From Cladopsammia gracilis (Eukaryota > Cnidaria > Anthozoa > Scleractinia > Dendrophylliidae), in NCBI GenBank assembly GCA_022457155.1, contig JAJGOT010000604.1, positions 290,001 through 354,000 on the forward strand: 64,000 nucleotides of DNA, written 5' to 3'. How positions within the stretch are numbered: position 1 is the first letter of the stretch; each line of letters starts with the position of its first letter. The translations under genes and the position numbers were made by a program. Shown piece after piece: positions 45,466 through 56,600 of this stretch. Under the pieces are notes generated by a model that was not told where the DNA came from, searched no databases, and worked only from the letters and a program-made list of their open reading frames with translations.

Positions 45466-46188
45466 TACCAATTCTTTCTGATAAGTTCTTTATACTCTGC
45501 GTTAACATATTTTTCTGGCTTAGTACCCTAAAACATAAGTTCCTATTCTTGGTTTTCACTTACGTCATATCGAAATTCGGAAGCATGAAACAACAGATTT
45601 CGATCCCAAAATGTTCATGGAATTGTAGAGAGTTTAAAACTGTACAACTGGGCCAAATTTTGAAGTGCAAGAGCATTTCGTTAACGAGTTATAGGCAAAC
45701 GAATATTAGACATTTTTAGTAAGAAATGTATGGAGCGGCCATCTTTGTGCCCCACTCAGGGGCACAAACATGGCGGCCAAAAATTCAAAGTCTCAATTAC
45801 ACCAAAAATCAAATAAAAAAATATTGTATTCGCTATAAGTTCTATTAAATCGGCTTATATGCACTTATAATGCAAAAAATTATTTTCAGCTGTTCAATTT
45901 TGTTTATTTTTACGGCTTATCTGAAATAGCGTGACCAATTGCGTGACATATTTAAAACCTTTATAAATCGGAAGCAAAACATCGTTAAAACCTGAAACTT
46001 TTTATGAAAGATTATAACACTGGTATCCACATACCATGTTAGAAACAGCTTTGTAGGATGTATAGTTTAGATTTTTGAATTTTTATGACGTCATGTGAAA
46101 ACCAAGAATAAGGCAGTAATAATAAGGTCTTTGACTATAAACTCTGTCAGTGGAATATAAAAAAAGTTGAACTAGCAAGAAAACTATT
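45465..46188. other. No gene recognised
   Basis: Low GC, no terminal repeats or exons that I can support. Confidence 0.5.
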
Positions 46189-46190
46189 AC

Positions 46191-46538
46191 AGCCATGCTC
46201 CGTCACGCGTGACCAGTATCCACGAGACTGAAATGGACATTTGAATATTTCTTTGTAACGTCCGAGATTTGAATGAAACCTTGAAGATCTCGCTGGAAAA
46301 CACTTTGAAAGTTACAAGTTAACGGCAAAATAACTTCGCTACACGCATAAAAAACCTAATATTGTTCGGATATGTAACATTTAAAGTAAAATGATATTTT
46401 GTTGCTCTGTTTCTGAAAATGCGGTAAAATTCTCACGGGAATTCCAAATCTCGGAATGAATTTACAAAACCGACGCGTAAACTTGAAAACTCCATTCAGT
46501 TTTCAAAAATACTGTTCACGCGTGACGGAGCATGGCTG
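46191..46538. mobile_element. 348-bp TA-flanked inverted-repeat element
   Basis: Ends CAGCCATGCTCCGTCACGCG, near-perfect for 30 bp (one mismatch), flanked by TA at 46,189-46,190 and 46,539-46,540. Tc1/mariner-type ends without a transposase. It stops about 40 bp past the stop codon of the next gene. Confidence 0.88.
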
Positions 46539-46576
46539 TAGTTAGCTTGCGTTACATCACCCACATTCTGCTCCGC

Positions 46577-46582
46577 TTTATT
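46577..46582 (-). terminator. AATAAA overlapping the stop codon
   Basis: The minus strand reads GAAATAAAG: the TAA stop lies inside an AATAAA. If used, the 3' UTR would be very short. No other AATAAA was noted before the transposon at 46,538. Confidence 0.35.
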
Positions 46583-48389
46583 TCTCCGCAAGTCCCTTAA
46601 ACAGCGATTCCTGCGGCTTACAAAGTTTACGAATGATATGCATAGTAGAACTGAAACTCACACTCAGAGTGAGCCCAATCGCTACCGTGCGGAGGGCAGT
46701 GAGTTTTAAGTTGTTTAGGGATCCTTGAGAATTGAGTGCAAAATAAAACACAGCAACAATATTGCTTTGAATATAAGCACAAATCATGCATACGCTGAAG
46801 TAGAAAACATAACGCGTGACAAATTTGTGCTTGTTTACGATGATTACGAAAAGCACATTACAGACTGTGCAAACGATGTTGTAAATTGCAAAATAACCAA
46901 AATTGTATAATGAGGTACAATAAGGCACAGCTACACCTAAAACCAGCAAATAAATGTTTGACGCAAACCAATCGCTTCGAATCAGTTTTGAAAAGTTGGT
47001 TGGAATGGCCCATGTGGTGTTACAGGCGAACCGACTGTACAGGAAGAAACAAAATATCTGAAAGGGTGACCACATCGAAACAATTAGCAGCAACAGAAAA
47101 TAACAGAACGCAACATTATAATTCCCAGATTGTAACATATTGTCTGGAGAGCTGGAAAAGAATGATGCTGCAATTGTATTTCCAACACTTGTCCCTTGGT
47201 CAAATCTAAAAAAGGACAAACCTCCACTGGAAATAGAAATAGGGAGGGCTGCTATGATAAGAATTATATAAGCAAAACACATCACACCTTTGTGAAAAAT
47301 CCTTTTGATATCGTTCACATTTCCAGTGCCTCGTAGTTGCGTCGCATTTTCATCATTCACAGGATTAAGTAGCGGTTGTCTCTCACCTCTTTGGCTGCCG
47401 TACTCACCTTCTCTCGAACCTTCTGGTCCGTGGTGAGTTCCAATGGACTCATCTTCATTTGAGAGCAAGCATTGATTTGACAATATAAACTCATTTCCAC
47501 TTTCACCTTCTTCCATAATTCGAATTTCATTTTCAGCGACATTTTCGTTTATAACTGCCTGCTGTTCGTCGACTTGTTGACCGCCAGACATCCAACAAAG
47601 TTTTTTTGTCCGTCTCAGCCACTCGAGTGTGATTAACGGCCCAACAAGAAACCAATAGTAAAGTCTAACTAAGTAAGACTCCATTTTCCTTAATTCATGG
47701 ACGGGTGTATTGCAATTGGGACACAAGATGTCAACATTAGTTCGGTCTGCATCGGAAAAGAACTGCTCGACAGTAGTTTTATTTAAAGATTTGAACGAAT
47801 ATCGCAATCCACTGAATTGATAAATTCCACCAACGAAATTAACCGCAATAGTTAATTTGTTCTGAGTCGGTACATTGGTCGAGGGAAGCATTTTAGCTCC
47901 AGCGAAAGGCAATATCAGTACAGAGTATCCGGCATTCTGCGCATTTGTTGCCAGTTCTTGCAATGCACATGCAGATTCGTTCACAAGGGTGACAAGGGCA
48001 ATTTTGCGCACTTGCATGTTTGCATTGCTTACATCATCCAGCGGTTGACACGCATTTGTGAGGTTGGAATACACAGCAAGGCCTCTCAGTGAATTCTCTG
48101 CTGTGGATGCCTTAATAACGGACTCCAGTAATGGTGATTTAAGTCTGTTATAAAGTGGCCAAGACAGCAACTGCCAAGACGGGCATAAAGATAATTTCCT
48201 GACTGAACTCGGCTCATATCCATTCTTTTGATATAAAGTCATATGATGTAAAGTCAGGCTTGGCCCACCAGAAAGCGGGGAGATCGTTCCACTGAACCAA
48301 AAAACAACACCAAATAAGACAGCGGTTAACAGTAACAAGCAAACGCAACTGCTGATCACAGAACACCTTCCCGACATCTTCGGATGCAA
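46578..48389 (-). CDS. Multi-pass membrane protein with PA-like luminal domain (family not recognised)
   Basis: Single open frame of 603 residues without introns. Residues about 12-35 form a signal anchor (VCLLLLTAVLFGVVFWF). About 80-215 resemble a protease-associated (PA) domain, with GLAVYSNLTNACQPL and KIALVTLVNESACALQELA, and CPNC follows near 227. A first helix after that (YYWFLVGPLITLEWL) leads to an acidic ~110-residue cytosolic stretch, then about six helices (YIILIIAALPISI, FCYFLLLLIVSMW, YLLVLGVAVPYC, IVCTVCNVLFVII and others). PA domains usually cap endosomal or secretory-pathway receptors and ligases, but there is no RING or protease motif here. Location in an endomembrane is inference. 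Start alternative: Met 5 (MSGRC). Confidence 0.82.
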   Translation of the reverse strand: MHPKMSGRCSVISSCVCLLLLTAVLFGVVFWFSGTISPLSGGPSLTLHHMTLYQKNGYEPSSVRKLSLCPSWQLLSWPLYNRLKSPLLESVIKASTAENSLRGLAVYSNLTNACQPLDDVSNANMQVRKIALVTLVNESACALQELATNAQNAGYSVLILPFAGAKMLPSTNVPTQNKLTIAVNFVGGIYQFSGLRYSFKSLNKTTVEQFFSDADRTNVDILCPNCNTPVHELRKMESYLVRLYYWFLVGPLITLEWLRRTKKLCWMSGGQQVDEQQAVINENVAENEIRIMEEGESGNEFILSNQCLLSNEDESIGTHHGPEGSREGEYGSQRGERQPLLNPVNDENATQLRGTGNVNDIKRIFHKGVMCFAYIILIIAALPISISSGGLSFFRFDQGTSVGNTIAASFFSSSPDNMLQSGNYNVAFCYFLLLLIVSMWSPFQIFCFFLYSRFACNTTWAIPTNFSKLIRSDWFASNIYLLVLGVAVPYCTSLYNFGYFAIYNIVCTVCNVLFVIIVNKHKFVTRYVFYFSVCMICAYIQSNIVAVFYFALNSQGSLNNLKLTALRTVAIGLTLSVSFSSTMHIIRKLCKPQESLFKGLAEK

Positions 48390-48927
48390 AAGTTGATCTC
48401 ATGATTTTGACACGTGACAGGTGCTGAAAATCTACGTCGTTCCGCTTGTACAGTGGCTGCCGTATTCGCAGCCTCCTACGCAGGGCTCGTCACGCAATCT
48501 TTCCTCATTCGCGAAAACGAGCCTTTTATATTTAGTTTATTATGAGGCATCAATACCGGCAAAACGAGGAATTTCGAGTCCGTTCTCCTTGTATAGAGGA
48601 ATTTGCGTTGTCGTCAGGTAGAATTTTGCGACTGTAAGACCGATTTTGCGACCATAATCCTGATGCTCTTTTATGTGTTTGTGAGGTAAGCTTAAAGATT
48701 TCTTCATATTTAAGCTTAAATTTAGCTTAATTAACGTGGTTTCTAACCGTCTTTCGACAAACCTTCAGTGAAACCTTTCAATAATTGAACCGATTTTCCA
48801 AGGGTTTTTCACACCGTACAGTGAAAGTATTTCTGCCATTTTAAATCGACTGTGGCCGAGGAACCGGAGGCTGTTAAATACGAGAGTCGCAGGTTTGATC
48901 ATCCGCAGTGATCACCCAAATACCTTG
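48390..48927. other. 5' flank of the PA-like gene, no other gene
   Basis: I see no TATA-like element in a clear position. At 48,850-48,905 GACTGTGGCCGAGG and GTCGCAGGTTTGATC resemble boxes A and B of a decayed tRNA or SINE, too diverged to call. Confidence 0.4.
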
Positions 48928-49375
48928 GGGGGGGGGGTACTCGGCAAATTTTTGGGCGGGGGTGTGCCGCTGGGACTCTGAGACCCTTAACCTATACCAG
49001 ACCATTTTAGCTGAATTTTGCAACCCTATTCTAGACTAAACACCGAAAAACCCTTCCCTATCCTAGACCTATTCCAGACTCGCTATTTTCCAGAAACTCG
49101 TTCACAATCACAGTCTAAGATGCTAGGGGTCAGTAAAAATGCCGTAAACGGCCCGCCGTACCGATTTATAAATGCCATTTGCCAGTAAACCTCGTCTAGA
49201 CTAAATTCTTGACGCAACTGATCAGTTTCGCAGAAAATGATACCCTATTCTAGACCAAAAATCTCTGATTACTATACCCTATCCCAGACTAAACTGCCTG
49301 AAAACCATACCCTTCACAGCGGTACGTACCTATATAGCTCATATATGGGAGTACCCCTCCCACCCGGCCCAAATA
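48928..49375. mobile_element. Poly-G/GTACTCCC family element, copy 2
   Basis: Starts GGGGGGGGGGTACTCGGC, contains GTGTGCCGCTGGGACTCTGA and CTATCCCAGACTAAACTGCC, ends ATATATGGGAGTACCCC. It is homologous throughout to 52,577-53,025. Confidence 0.85.
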
Positions 49376-49665
49376 TAAGCTGCTTATTAGCTTACATCAC
49401 AAGTTTCATTTAAGTCAGGTCGTTGGATATCTATAATTATTTCAATTTCAAGTCAGCTGTGATTAACTGGATTGTATGAGAACTCTTCTTTCCGTAGGTG
49501 CATGTTTCTAACACAGTAAAAAACAGTATTTTGTAATAATAAATTCTATTTTCTTTTACGTCAGCATCTAAATAAGTATATCCTCTTGTAGAGAAAAAAC
49601 ATAGCAGAATCTTTATTGTTTTCAATTAATTTACCCTGAAAGGGTTCTTGTGTGCTTCTGAAATA

Positions 49666-50324
49666 CAGTCGGACCTCTATTAAGCGGCCACCTATTAAGC
49701 GGCCACCCTCCATTAAGCGGCCACTTTCCAAAGTCCCGAATTATTTGTCAGCAAAGTGCTGTATTCGATACCTCTATTCAACGGCCACCTCTATTAAGCG
49801 GCCACGGCCACCTTTTTGCTGTTGCAAGTTTAGTATTTACTGTTTTTTTTGCCTCCATTAGGCGGCCAGCAAATTATCTTTTCAAGCAAAATGGTGACAG
49901 ATAATAGAAGGCGATAACTGATAACAACAAGAGCTGCAATTTGGAGCTAAATTTTTACAGACTATTGATGCAAAAAAGGCCTAAGAAACTTGATGTTTTG
50001 TTACATAGATTTGCATATTTTTCTGTACATATTCAACACTAAAAATACTGTACTTATCGAGTACATGCTCTGTGTTAGAGCTAGAACTTTGCATGGACTT
50101 GAAATGCGCAAACAGAGGGCACTTAATTTTTTGTTTCAATGATTTTTGCATTTATCTTCACATATGTTCGCTTTTCAACAAGCGTTTTGCTATATGGAGG
50201 CAATAAAATGACGTTGACAGCCATTTCTATCCAATTTATATTGTACCTCTATTAAATGGCCAACCTCTATTAAGCGGCCAGTTTTCAAAGTCCCAAGGGT
50301 GGCCGCTTAATAGAGGTCCGACTG
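49666..50324. mobile_element. 659-bp TA-flanked element (Tc1/pogo type)
   Basis: Inverted ends CAGTCGGACCTCTATTAAGC, TA on both sides (49,664-49,665 and 50,325-50,326). The words TATTAAGCGGCCA recur several times just inside both ends. No transposase. Confidence 0.9.
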
Positions 50325-51475
50325 TATTCAAATTTCTATTAATCACGATAAAAACATATTGTTGCTAGTCAAAATAGTAGTTTAATGTGGGAGTAGCCCT
50401 TAACTTTTATTTTATAAACTTGTATTAATTTGCCTGTTATGGCTTCATTGATAACCAACTGAATTTTTACAATCAAATTTATACCAGTTTGCTTTTGGTT
50501 TGAATACATAGGTTTTTTTTAAAATGCATTTTCTTTAAAATTAATGAAAAAAGGATTCCTGTTCAGGAATTAATTTAAGGTCTTGAATAAATCACTGTTA
50601 GCAATGAAATATTACTTTAAAATGTTAAACAAAGCTAGGTGCGGTTTTGTCTAAAAGATGATCTATTGTTCTTGATATTGCTAGGTTGATCTACAATCAA
50701 GTTATTACAACAGCTATATATACATGTAGACAAGAAATGAAACTGTGCAAGGTTTAGTTAAAGGGTCATTCCAATTTGCCGCTTGTGTTTTTCAAGCCAT
50801 GTGAAAAAATCTTCCATGTCAAGGCTGGATATGAAAGAAATCTCAATGTCAGAGAAATGTGGGTGGCTTCTTCCTGAAACAACTCTAAAAGGCCTGAGTA
50901 TTCTCAAGTCACCAAGTATCATCAACTCATCTTCAACAGAACTCCTTGTGCTGTGAGCTTGAGATCTCTTGTGGATGTCTGGTCTTGTAGAAGCGTGACT
51001 TAATATCATAGACACCAGGTCCTGACATGGAAGCACATAGGGACGGCTTTGGGTGTCTTGTTTGGTCCCATGTCTTTCACCACATCTTTAGATGAGTTTT
51101 ACGCAGATCTCCTGGGCAGTATCCTTCGCTATGTTCTTGCCTTGGCCACCATTCCAGTTCACAAATCTTTCCCAAGTCAGACGTTCTGCCATTTGTTCTG
51201 AAACAATTGCTTCAATTGGGAAGTGTTTGTGAACATCTCTACGGCATACTTTGATAAAGAAGATGTGGACTTAAAGTGCAGGAGAAAACATTTCTTGTTT
51301 ATGTTGTTTCTGTCACCATCTCCTTCTGCATGTAAGTATCAATCAGTTGCATCAGGAAAATTGCTAGCTCAATGACACTCAACCCATAAAACCAAAGGAT
51401 AAACAATATAGATCATTATACAGAAAATCAAAGGTCTGGCATCAGACACTATTTTAACATTACTTCTCTCTTTAA

Positions 51476-52404
51476 CCCTATTCACGGCTTTTTTAGGCAA
51501 TCTGTGACTGGGGGGGGGGGGGGGGGGGGCTCCTCGGACCCCCCCTTCATATCTCTGGAACCAGTAAGGCTAGGACCATGAAATTTTCACACAATGTTCA
51601 TCTCCATACAAGGAAACCTCACACCCAGTTTTGACCTGCCACATCCAATTATGACGTCACAGTGACGTAATTTTTGTTTTTTCGACGTTTCTTTGATATT
51701 TTTCCATCCAGATACTTAAAATATCAAATATAACTGTAAAATCATCTCTTTAATATTAAAACATAATAAATACAAACAAGGACACACTTGTAAAGCGAGA
51801 AAAGGCAAAAAAAGGCGATAAAACTGTAATTTTGTAAATTATTGTCCGCCATCTTGGATCCGCCATCTTGGATCCGCCATCTTGGATTTGCTTTTTTTCC
51901 GTTTAAATTAAAATTTAAAAAATATCTAAAAGAGAAAAGGATCAGAATGTATAAAACACGTATCAAACTAATGTCTATTATCCAAACAATGAACTTAGAA
52001 GCGTTATTTAATAAATAGTACAAAATTTTTCTCTATAAGTAAAAGTGAGCAAAAATTTACCTACCCCTCCCCCCCAAATATTTGATGTTAAAAATTTTTG
52101 ATGTCTTTCAAGAACTAGTCCCAAGAAAAAACTATTCTAATAAGAAAATGCACTATAAGTCAAAAAACAAGATCTTAAAATAAAAAATTCACCATATTTT
52201 AATATTTTGAAAACCTATGTGTCAAAAACCGGTTGCCATGGCAACATGGTTAATCACACTGACATGTTATAGATACCAAAATGTTCCTAGATAAATTCTA
52301 GGAAAAGTCAGAAAATTTCAGCCTCATAGCTATTTCGGTGTAAAAGTTATTACAATTTTACTGGAGGGGGGGTTCGAAAAGCCCCCCCCCCAGTCTGAAT
52401 AGGG
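51476..52404. mobile_element. 929-bp TTAA-flanked element
   Basis: TTAA at 51,472-51,475 and 52,405-52,408; ends CCCTATTCA and TGAATAGGG, the CCC...GGG form of piggyBac elements, followed inward by long G and C runs. Inside, CCGCCATCTTGGAT is repeated three times at 14-bp spacing (51,846-51,887). No transposase. Confidence 0.88.
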
Positions 52405-52576
52405 TTAAACTGTAGACAAAGGCCATTGTTAAGTTAAAAGGTCAAAACCTACAGCACACTCCTGCTATCTCGAACTCTCAAGAGAATGAAAAATTGTTTG
52501 AGATAGCAGGGGTTCGAGATATCAGGGGTGGTGTCACATTTCGTAACTTTTTAAACAAAACTGAACTACAGTAGTC

Positions 52577-53025
52577 CGGGGGGGGGGGGGGGGATTTTTG
52601 GGTGGGGGTGTGCCGCTGGGACTCTGAGATCCTTAACCTATACTAGACCATTTTAGCTGCATTTTGCAACCCTGTTCTAGACTAAATACTGAAATCCCTA
52701 CCCTATCCTAGACCTATTCCAGACATGCTATTTTCCAGAAACTCGTTGACTATAACAGTTATTAGTTAACAGAGGTCATTAAGAATGTCTTACTGCCCGC
52801 CGTACTGATTTGTAAATGCCATTTGCCAGTAAACCTTGTCTAGACTCAATTTTTTCACGCAACTGATCAGTTTCGCGGAAAATGATACCCTATTCTAGAC
52901 CAAAAATCTCTGATAAGTATACCCTATCCCAGACTAAACTGCTTGAAAACCATACCCTTCACAGCGGCACATACCTATATAACTCATATATGGGAGTACC
53001 CCCCCCCCCTCCCCCCCGGGCTCTT
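52577..53025. mobile_element. Poly-G/GTACTCCC family element, copy 3
   Basis: Starts CCGGGGGGGG and ends TGGGAGTACCCCCC; aligns along its length with 48,928-49,375. Confidence 0.88.
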
Positions 53026-55130
53026 TCCCTCACAGATCCGGCCTTGTAAAGGTGATCATAAATCAGTACAAAGAATTATTTTATTATCAAAGTGTCATTG
53101 TTATTTTGTGCAATATTCTTATTTGAACATTGTGAATTTAAATGTTGTGGTTCTGTTTAAATTAATATTGTTCTTACATTTAGTTTGATTGTTATTTTCC
53201 TTTTTTATCGTCTTTATCATAAATTTCCACACTGACACATAAAACAAATAACAATTTATATAACCAAATTTAAACCACAAAAAATATACTTAAGAGGGAA
53301 GTTTGTGTTAAAAATTCAAGTGTCGTTGATGCCTTATGTATTGGATCAAATCAGTACATAAAAAATTTGTAAATTAATATTTAATTAAATTGCTTTTTTC
53401 AATTTTTTATACTTGCAGAAAGCTGTAGTTTTCTCCTTTAACTATGTGAATGCATATTAAACCTCCTCCGAAGCCAACCTGTAAGAATGACATCTTAGTG
53501 TGGAATGGCTCCGCTACAAATGGGTTGCAATGGTCAAACTTGTCCTTGGCGGTGTGTGCTCCAGCACGGAGGTCTTTTGCACCAGCAAACCTAACTCTTG
53601 TAAGCTGATAACCCCCAAAGGGTACAGATACAACATTCATATGATCATTATCATCTTGACTGTTAACATGGGCTCCTGGTTGGTCTGAAGCTGAACCTGA
53701 AAGGCTTCCATAAGCTTGATCTGGTCTGGCCTCTGTTGACAGGTTGGTCATTCCAGCCTTTCCATAGATACGATGTCTTCAAGAGATTTTTCATTGAAAG
53801 AAAGGATGTCGACAACATCATCATATTTTTTTCATCCTTTAATTGTAAGGGCAAGCGGACAATGGTTGATTTTTGTGCCATCTCCTTTTGAAACCTGTGA
53901 GGGGTATGATCTGGGATAACTGACTTTGGAAAGAAAGTTCTTTAATGTTGGCCACCAATACCCTCCGAACTATTACTTTAAAATCTTCTCGCATCTTTTG
54001 TGTTTCTTGATCATTAAGTAAGAAGACTGCATTAGGGAGTGTCTTGACGTCTGTTCATGGGGCAACAGTGGATAGTTTTGGGTCAATTGGGACACGTTCC
54101 ACGATGAGGTTAGAGGCAAAGTAATGGAGGTCAACATTCTGGTGTGTCGACCTCATATCATGGGCATTAATTCTTATGTCCCAATTGTCCCCTGTGCCTT
54201 GTAGCCATTTGCCCTTCTTCACTTCCCCAATTATGCAGTCAGCAAAATGGCCACCAATTTTGTCTAATTAACAGGTTATACTTGCTGCCTACTGAAAGGG
54301 AAAAACCCATCTTCTGGCATCTTGTGAATAGCTGTGGAAAAATAACATAAAGCATCTTTTAATAATATTATCATGAGCCTTTGTAAAGTTGCCATAATTA
54401 TTATACTCCTTTAGTTCTTGACAGGAGCATCACGCTGGAATATTTCAAAAGGGAAGAGATAATTATAACTTTCAACTTCAGGGTTGTTATTAAAACAAAA
54501 CTTTAATAGAACTGTTAATTTCTATTGGAAATGAATAGATAAATAATAATTGTACTTCTTCACTTAGCTTCACATCATCCATTTACTAGTATAACAGGCA
54601 ACTCTTCCTATTATTGCAGGACCTGTTTGTGTTTTCCTCGTCCCTTTGAATGAAAAATTATAGTAATAATAAAATAATTAAAGGTACTGAAATATAAAAT
54701 GCCTTATCCCTCTCCTTTTATTTTTTAATCACCAGGCCCAAACAATTGCCTTAAAATAGTGAGACCCCCACCCACCACCCCCCCCCCCCCAAAAAAAAAA
54801 AATAGATGGAATTAAATGAAAAGAAATAGGAAAATATATAAGAAATAAATCTTGCATATTTTATAATTAACAATTATTGGATTCGGTTTTCGCATGATAG
54901 CGGCAAGTCTGTAGTCTTTCACTTTTGATTATCCAAGCTCGGTCTGCTGAGAAGAGCGTTGTGCTTTGAATGCTTTAGTCGAGGATCAGCTGAAGATTCT
55001 AAGACAACGTGGAGTCCCTGCTGCCTTGTTGAAGACACCCCAACCCCAACATGATACCAGAGAGGAGGAAGATGAAAGTAACTCATAGCTCGAAGATGTT
55101 GAAAATATAGAAGAAGACAGACATCTTCGA

Positions 55131-55270
55131 TAGCCTGCGAGCAGGCTCTACTATTTGGGTTTCGCACGCTAGTGCTATTCCTCGCCCTATTCTTCATCGG
55201 CTCACCCTGGCAGCTCCGCCGCCAAGATACTCGCGCGATACCCCAAACAAGTGAGCCTGCTCGCAGGCTA
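55131..55270. mobile_element. 140-bp hairpin-family element in the RecQ pseudogene
   Basis: Ends TAGCCTGCGAGCAGGCTC and its perfect inverse, arms continuing imperfectly to ~35 bp. Flanking 9-mers CATCTTCGA and CATCTTACA agree at 7 of 9 positions. Removing it and one 9-mer restores the helicase reading (EDRHLTIDSDTF). Same TAGCCTGC ends as the element at 35,677. Confidence 0.88.
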
Positions 55271-55968
55271 CATCTTACAATTGATAGTGATACCTTTAAA
55301 GGCTTAAAGAAAGGACAATTTAGAATCATATTTTCTCATCCCGAGGCTTTTGTTTCTTGTAAGGAAGGTAGGGCGCTACTCCTTTCCGATGCATATCAGC
55401 AACGTATCAAAGCATGTGTAATTGATGAAGCTCATCTTGTCGAGCAATGGGGCTTTGACTTTCGCGCCGATTTCGCGAGACTTTCTCAGCTTGGATCAAT
55501 CTTTCCTACTGTTCCCATTTTAGCTTTGACTGCAACTGCTCCAAACGAAACCGTGAATCATTGGTTATCTCTTTAAGATTTGGACAGGCCAAGTATTTTT
55601 ATCCATAAGGAGAAAAGAAAACCTTCTCCAACTGGGGTAGAAAGTTTTGATGCTATTTTGAATCCTATAGCTAGAGATCTCAAGACCATGCTGATTGACT
55701 ATCCAGTAACTCTTATTTAGTTGCCATTAAAATGGTGTGGATACGCTTTTAAATTGTTCCTGGACATACTTGGTGATTTAAGCTATTATCCTGAAAATGC
55801 TGAGAAAAAAAAAAAACAGAGAACTGCCTTTTTGGGCAGTTTCACGCTCCACAGACAGAGGAAATGAAACAGCAGATTATGATGCAATTAACTGGCGGAT
55901 CTAGCTCAAGCACAATCCGTGTTGTTTTTGCCACAGTTGCCATAGGGATTGGAGTTAATATACCTGAA

Positions 55969-56314
55969 GGGGTGACGAATGGTAAATCCGAGACTCGCCG
56001 AGATCCGAGAGCGCGACCGCAGCTACGTTATAAAATCCGAGCCCGAGACCCAATGTGGGAAAAAATCGAGCCCGAGACTCAGTGCTAAAAATATCCAGTT
56101 CACCTATCAAACAACAAACAAAGATGAAGAACGAGAATGCTTGACAAAAGTATCCGAGACTCCGAGATCTTGAGGAAAAAAAATCCGAGACTCCGCGACA
56201 GAAAAAGCACCAGCCAAACGAGACTTTGAGACTTAAAACAAAAACGGCCGAGATTTCGAGACTGGACCAAAATTTTCCGAGACCCACGATTTTGAAGGTA
56301 CCATTCGCCACCCC
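55969..56314. mobile_element. 346-bp hAT-type element in the RecQ pseudogene
   Basis: Ends GGGGTGACGAATGGTA and TACCATTCGCCACCCC. Flanking 8-mers TACCTGAA and TACCTGAC; removal rejoins VNIP to DVREVI exactly. The interior is full of CCGAGACTC words. Confidence 0.9.
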
Positions 56315-56600
56315 TACCTGACGTCAGAGAAGTCATACATATAGCAGTGCCAAGAACATTGGAGTCTTATTAAAAAGAAATTGGAAGAGCTGGAAGAGAT
56401 GGGAGAGATGGGAAATCTTCAAAGGCTTATCTCTTCTATAACAGACAGGACATAGCCACGTCCAATATACCAGGTATGACATGTCTGAATGAAAGTAGTT
56501 GTTTGAGGAAGGCACTGCTGACCTACCTTGGATCATTTGAGGCAACAAAAAATCTAATGCACATTCTTGTTGCAGCAACTGCTCGCAAGGATGTTGCTGC

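Larger units (their letters stand above)
50758..54330 (-). pseudogene. Decayed protein of an expanded uncharacterised family
   Basis: Minus-strand fragments in order: IGGHFADCIIGEVKKGKWLQ, INAHDMRSTHQNVDLHYFAS, FGGYQLTRVRFAGAKDLRAG with FDHCNPFVAEPFHTKMSFLQ, then after a long gap GGQGKNIAKDTAQEIC and FFTWLEKHKRQIGM. Stops and frameshifts break it. From memory this resembles the family labelled DUF6589, very common in corals and sea anemones; not verified. Two mobile elements (51,476-52,404 and 52,577-53,025) lie within it. Confidence 0.6.
54885..56600 (+). pseudogene. RecQ-type DNA helicase pseudogene, intronless
   Basis: Pieces in order: HDSGKSVVFHF (motif I, P-loop remnant), NALVEDQLKILRQRGVPAAL (motif Ia), FRIIFSHPEAF, CVIDEAHLVEQWG (motif II, DEAH), VPILALTATA (motif III), FGQFHAPQTEEMKQQ, IRVVFATVAIGIGVNIP (motif V), VREVIHIAVPRTLESY then EIGRAGRDG (motif VI). 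It has stops (for example after EESNS-type sequence before 55,131 and within motif VI), a lost stretch near 54,940, and insertions at 55,131-55,270 and 55,969-56,314. RecQ helicases unwind DNA 3'-5'; this copy cannot. Confidence 0.88.
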
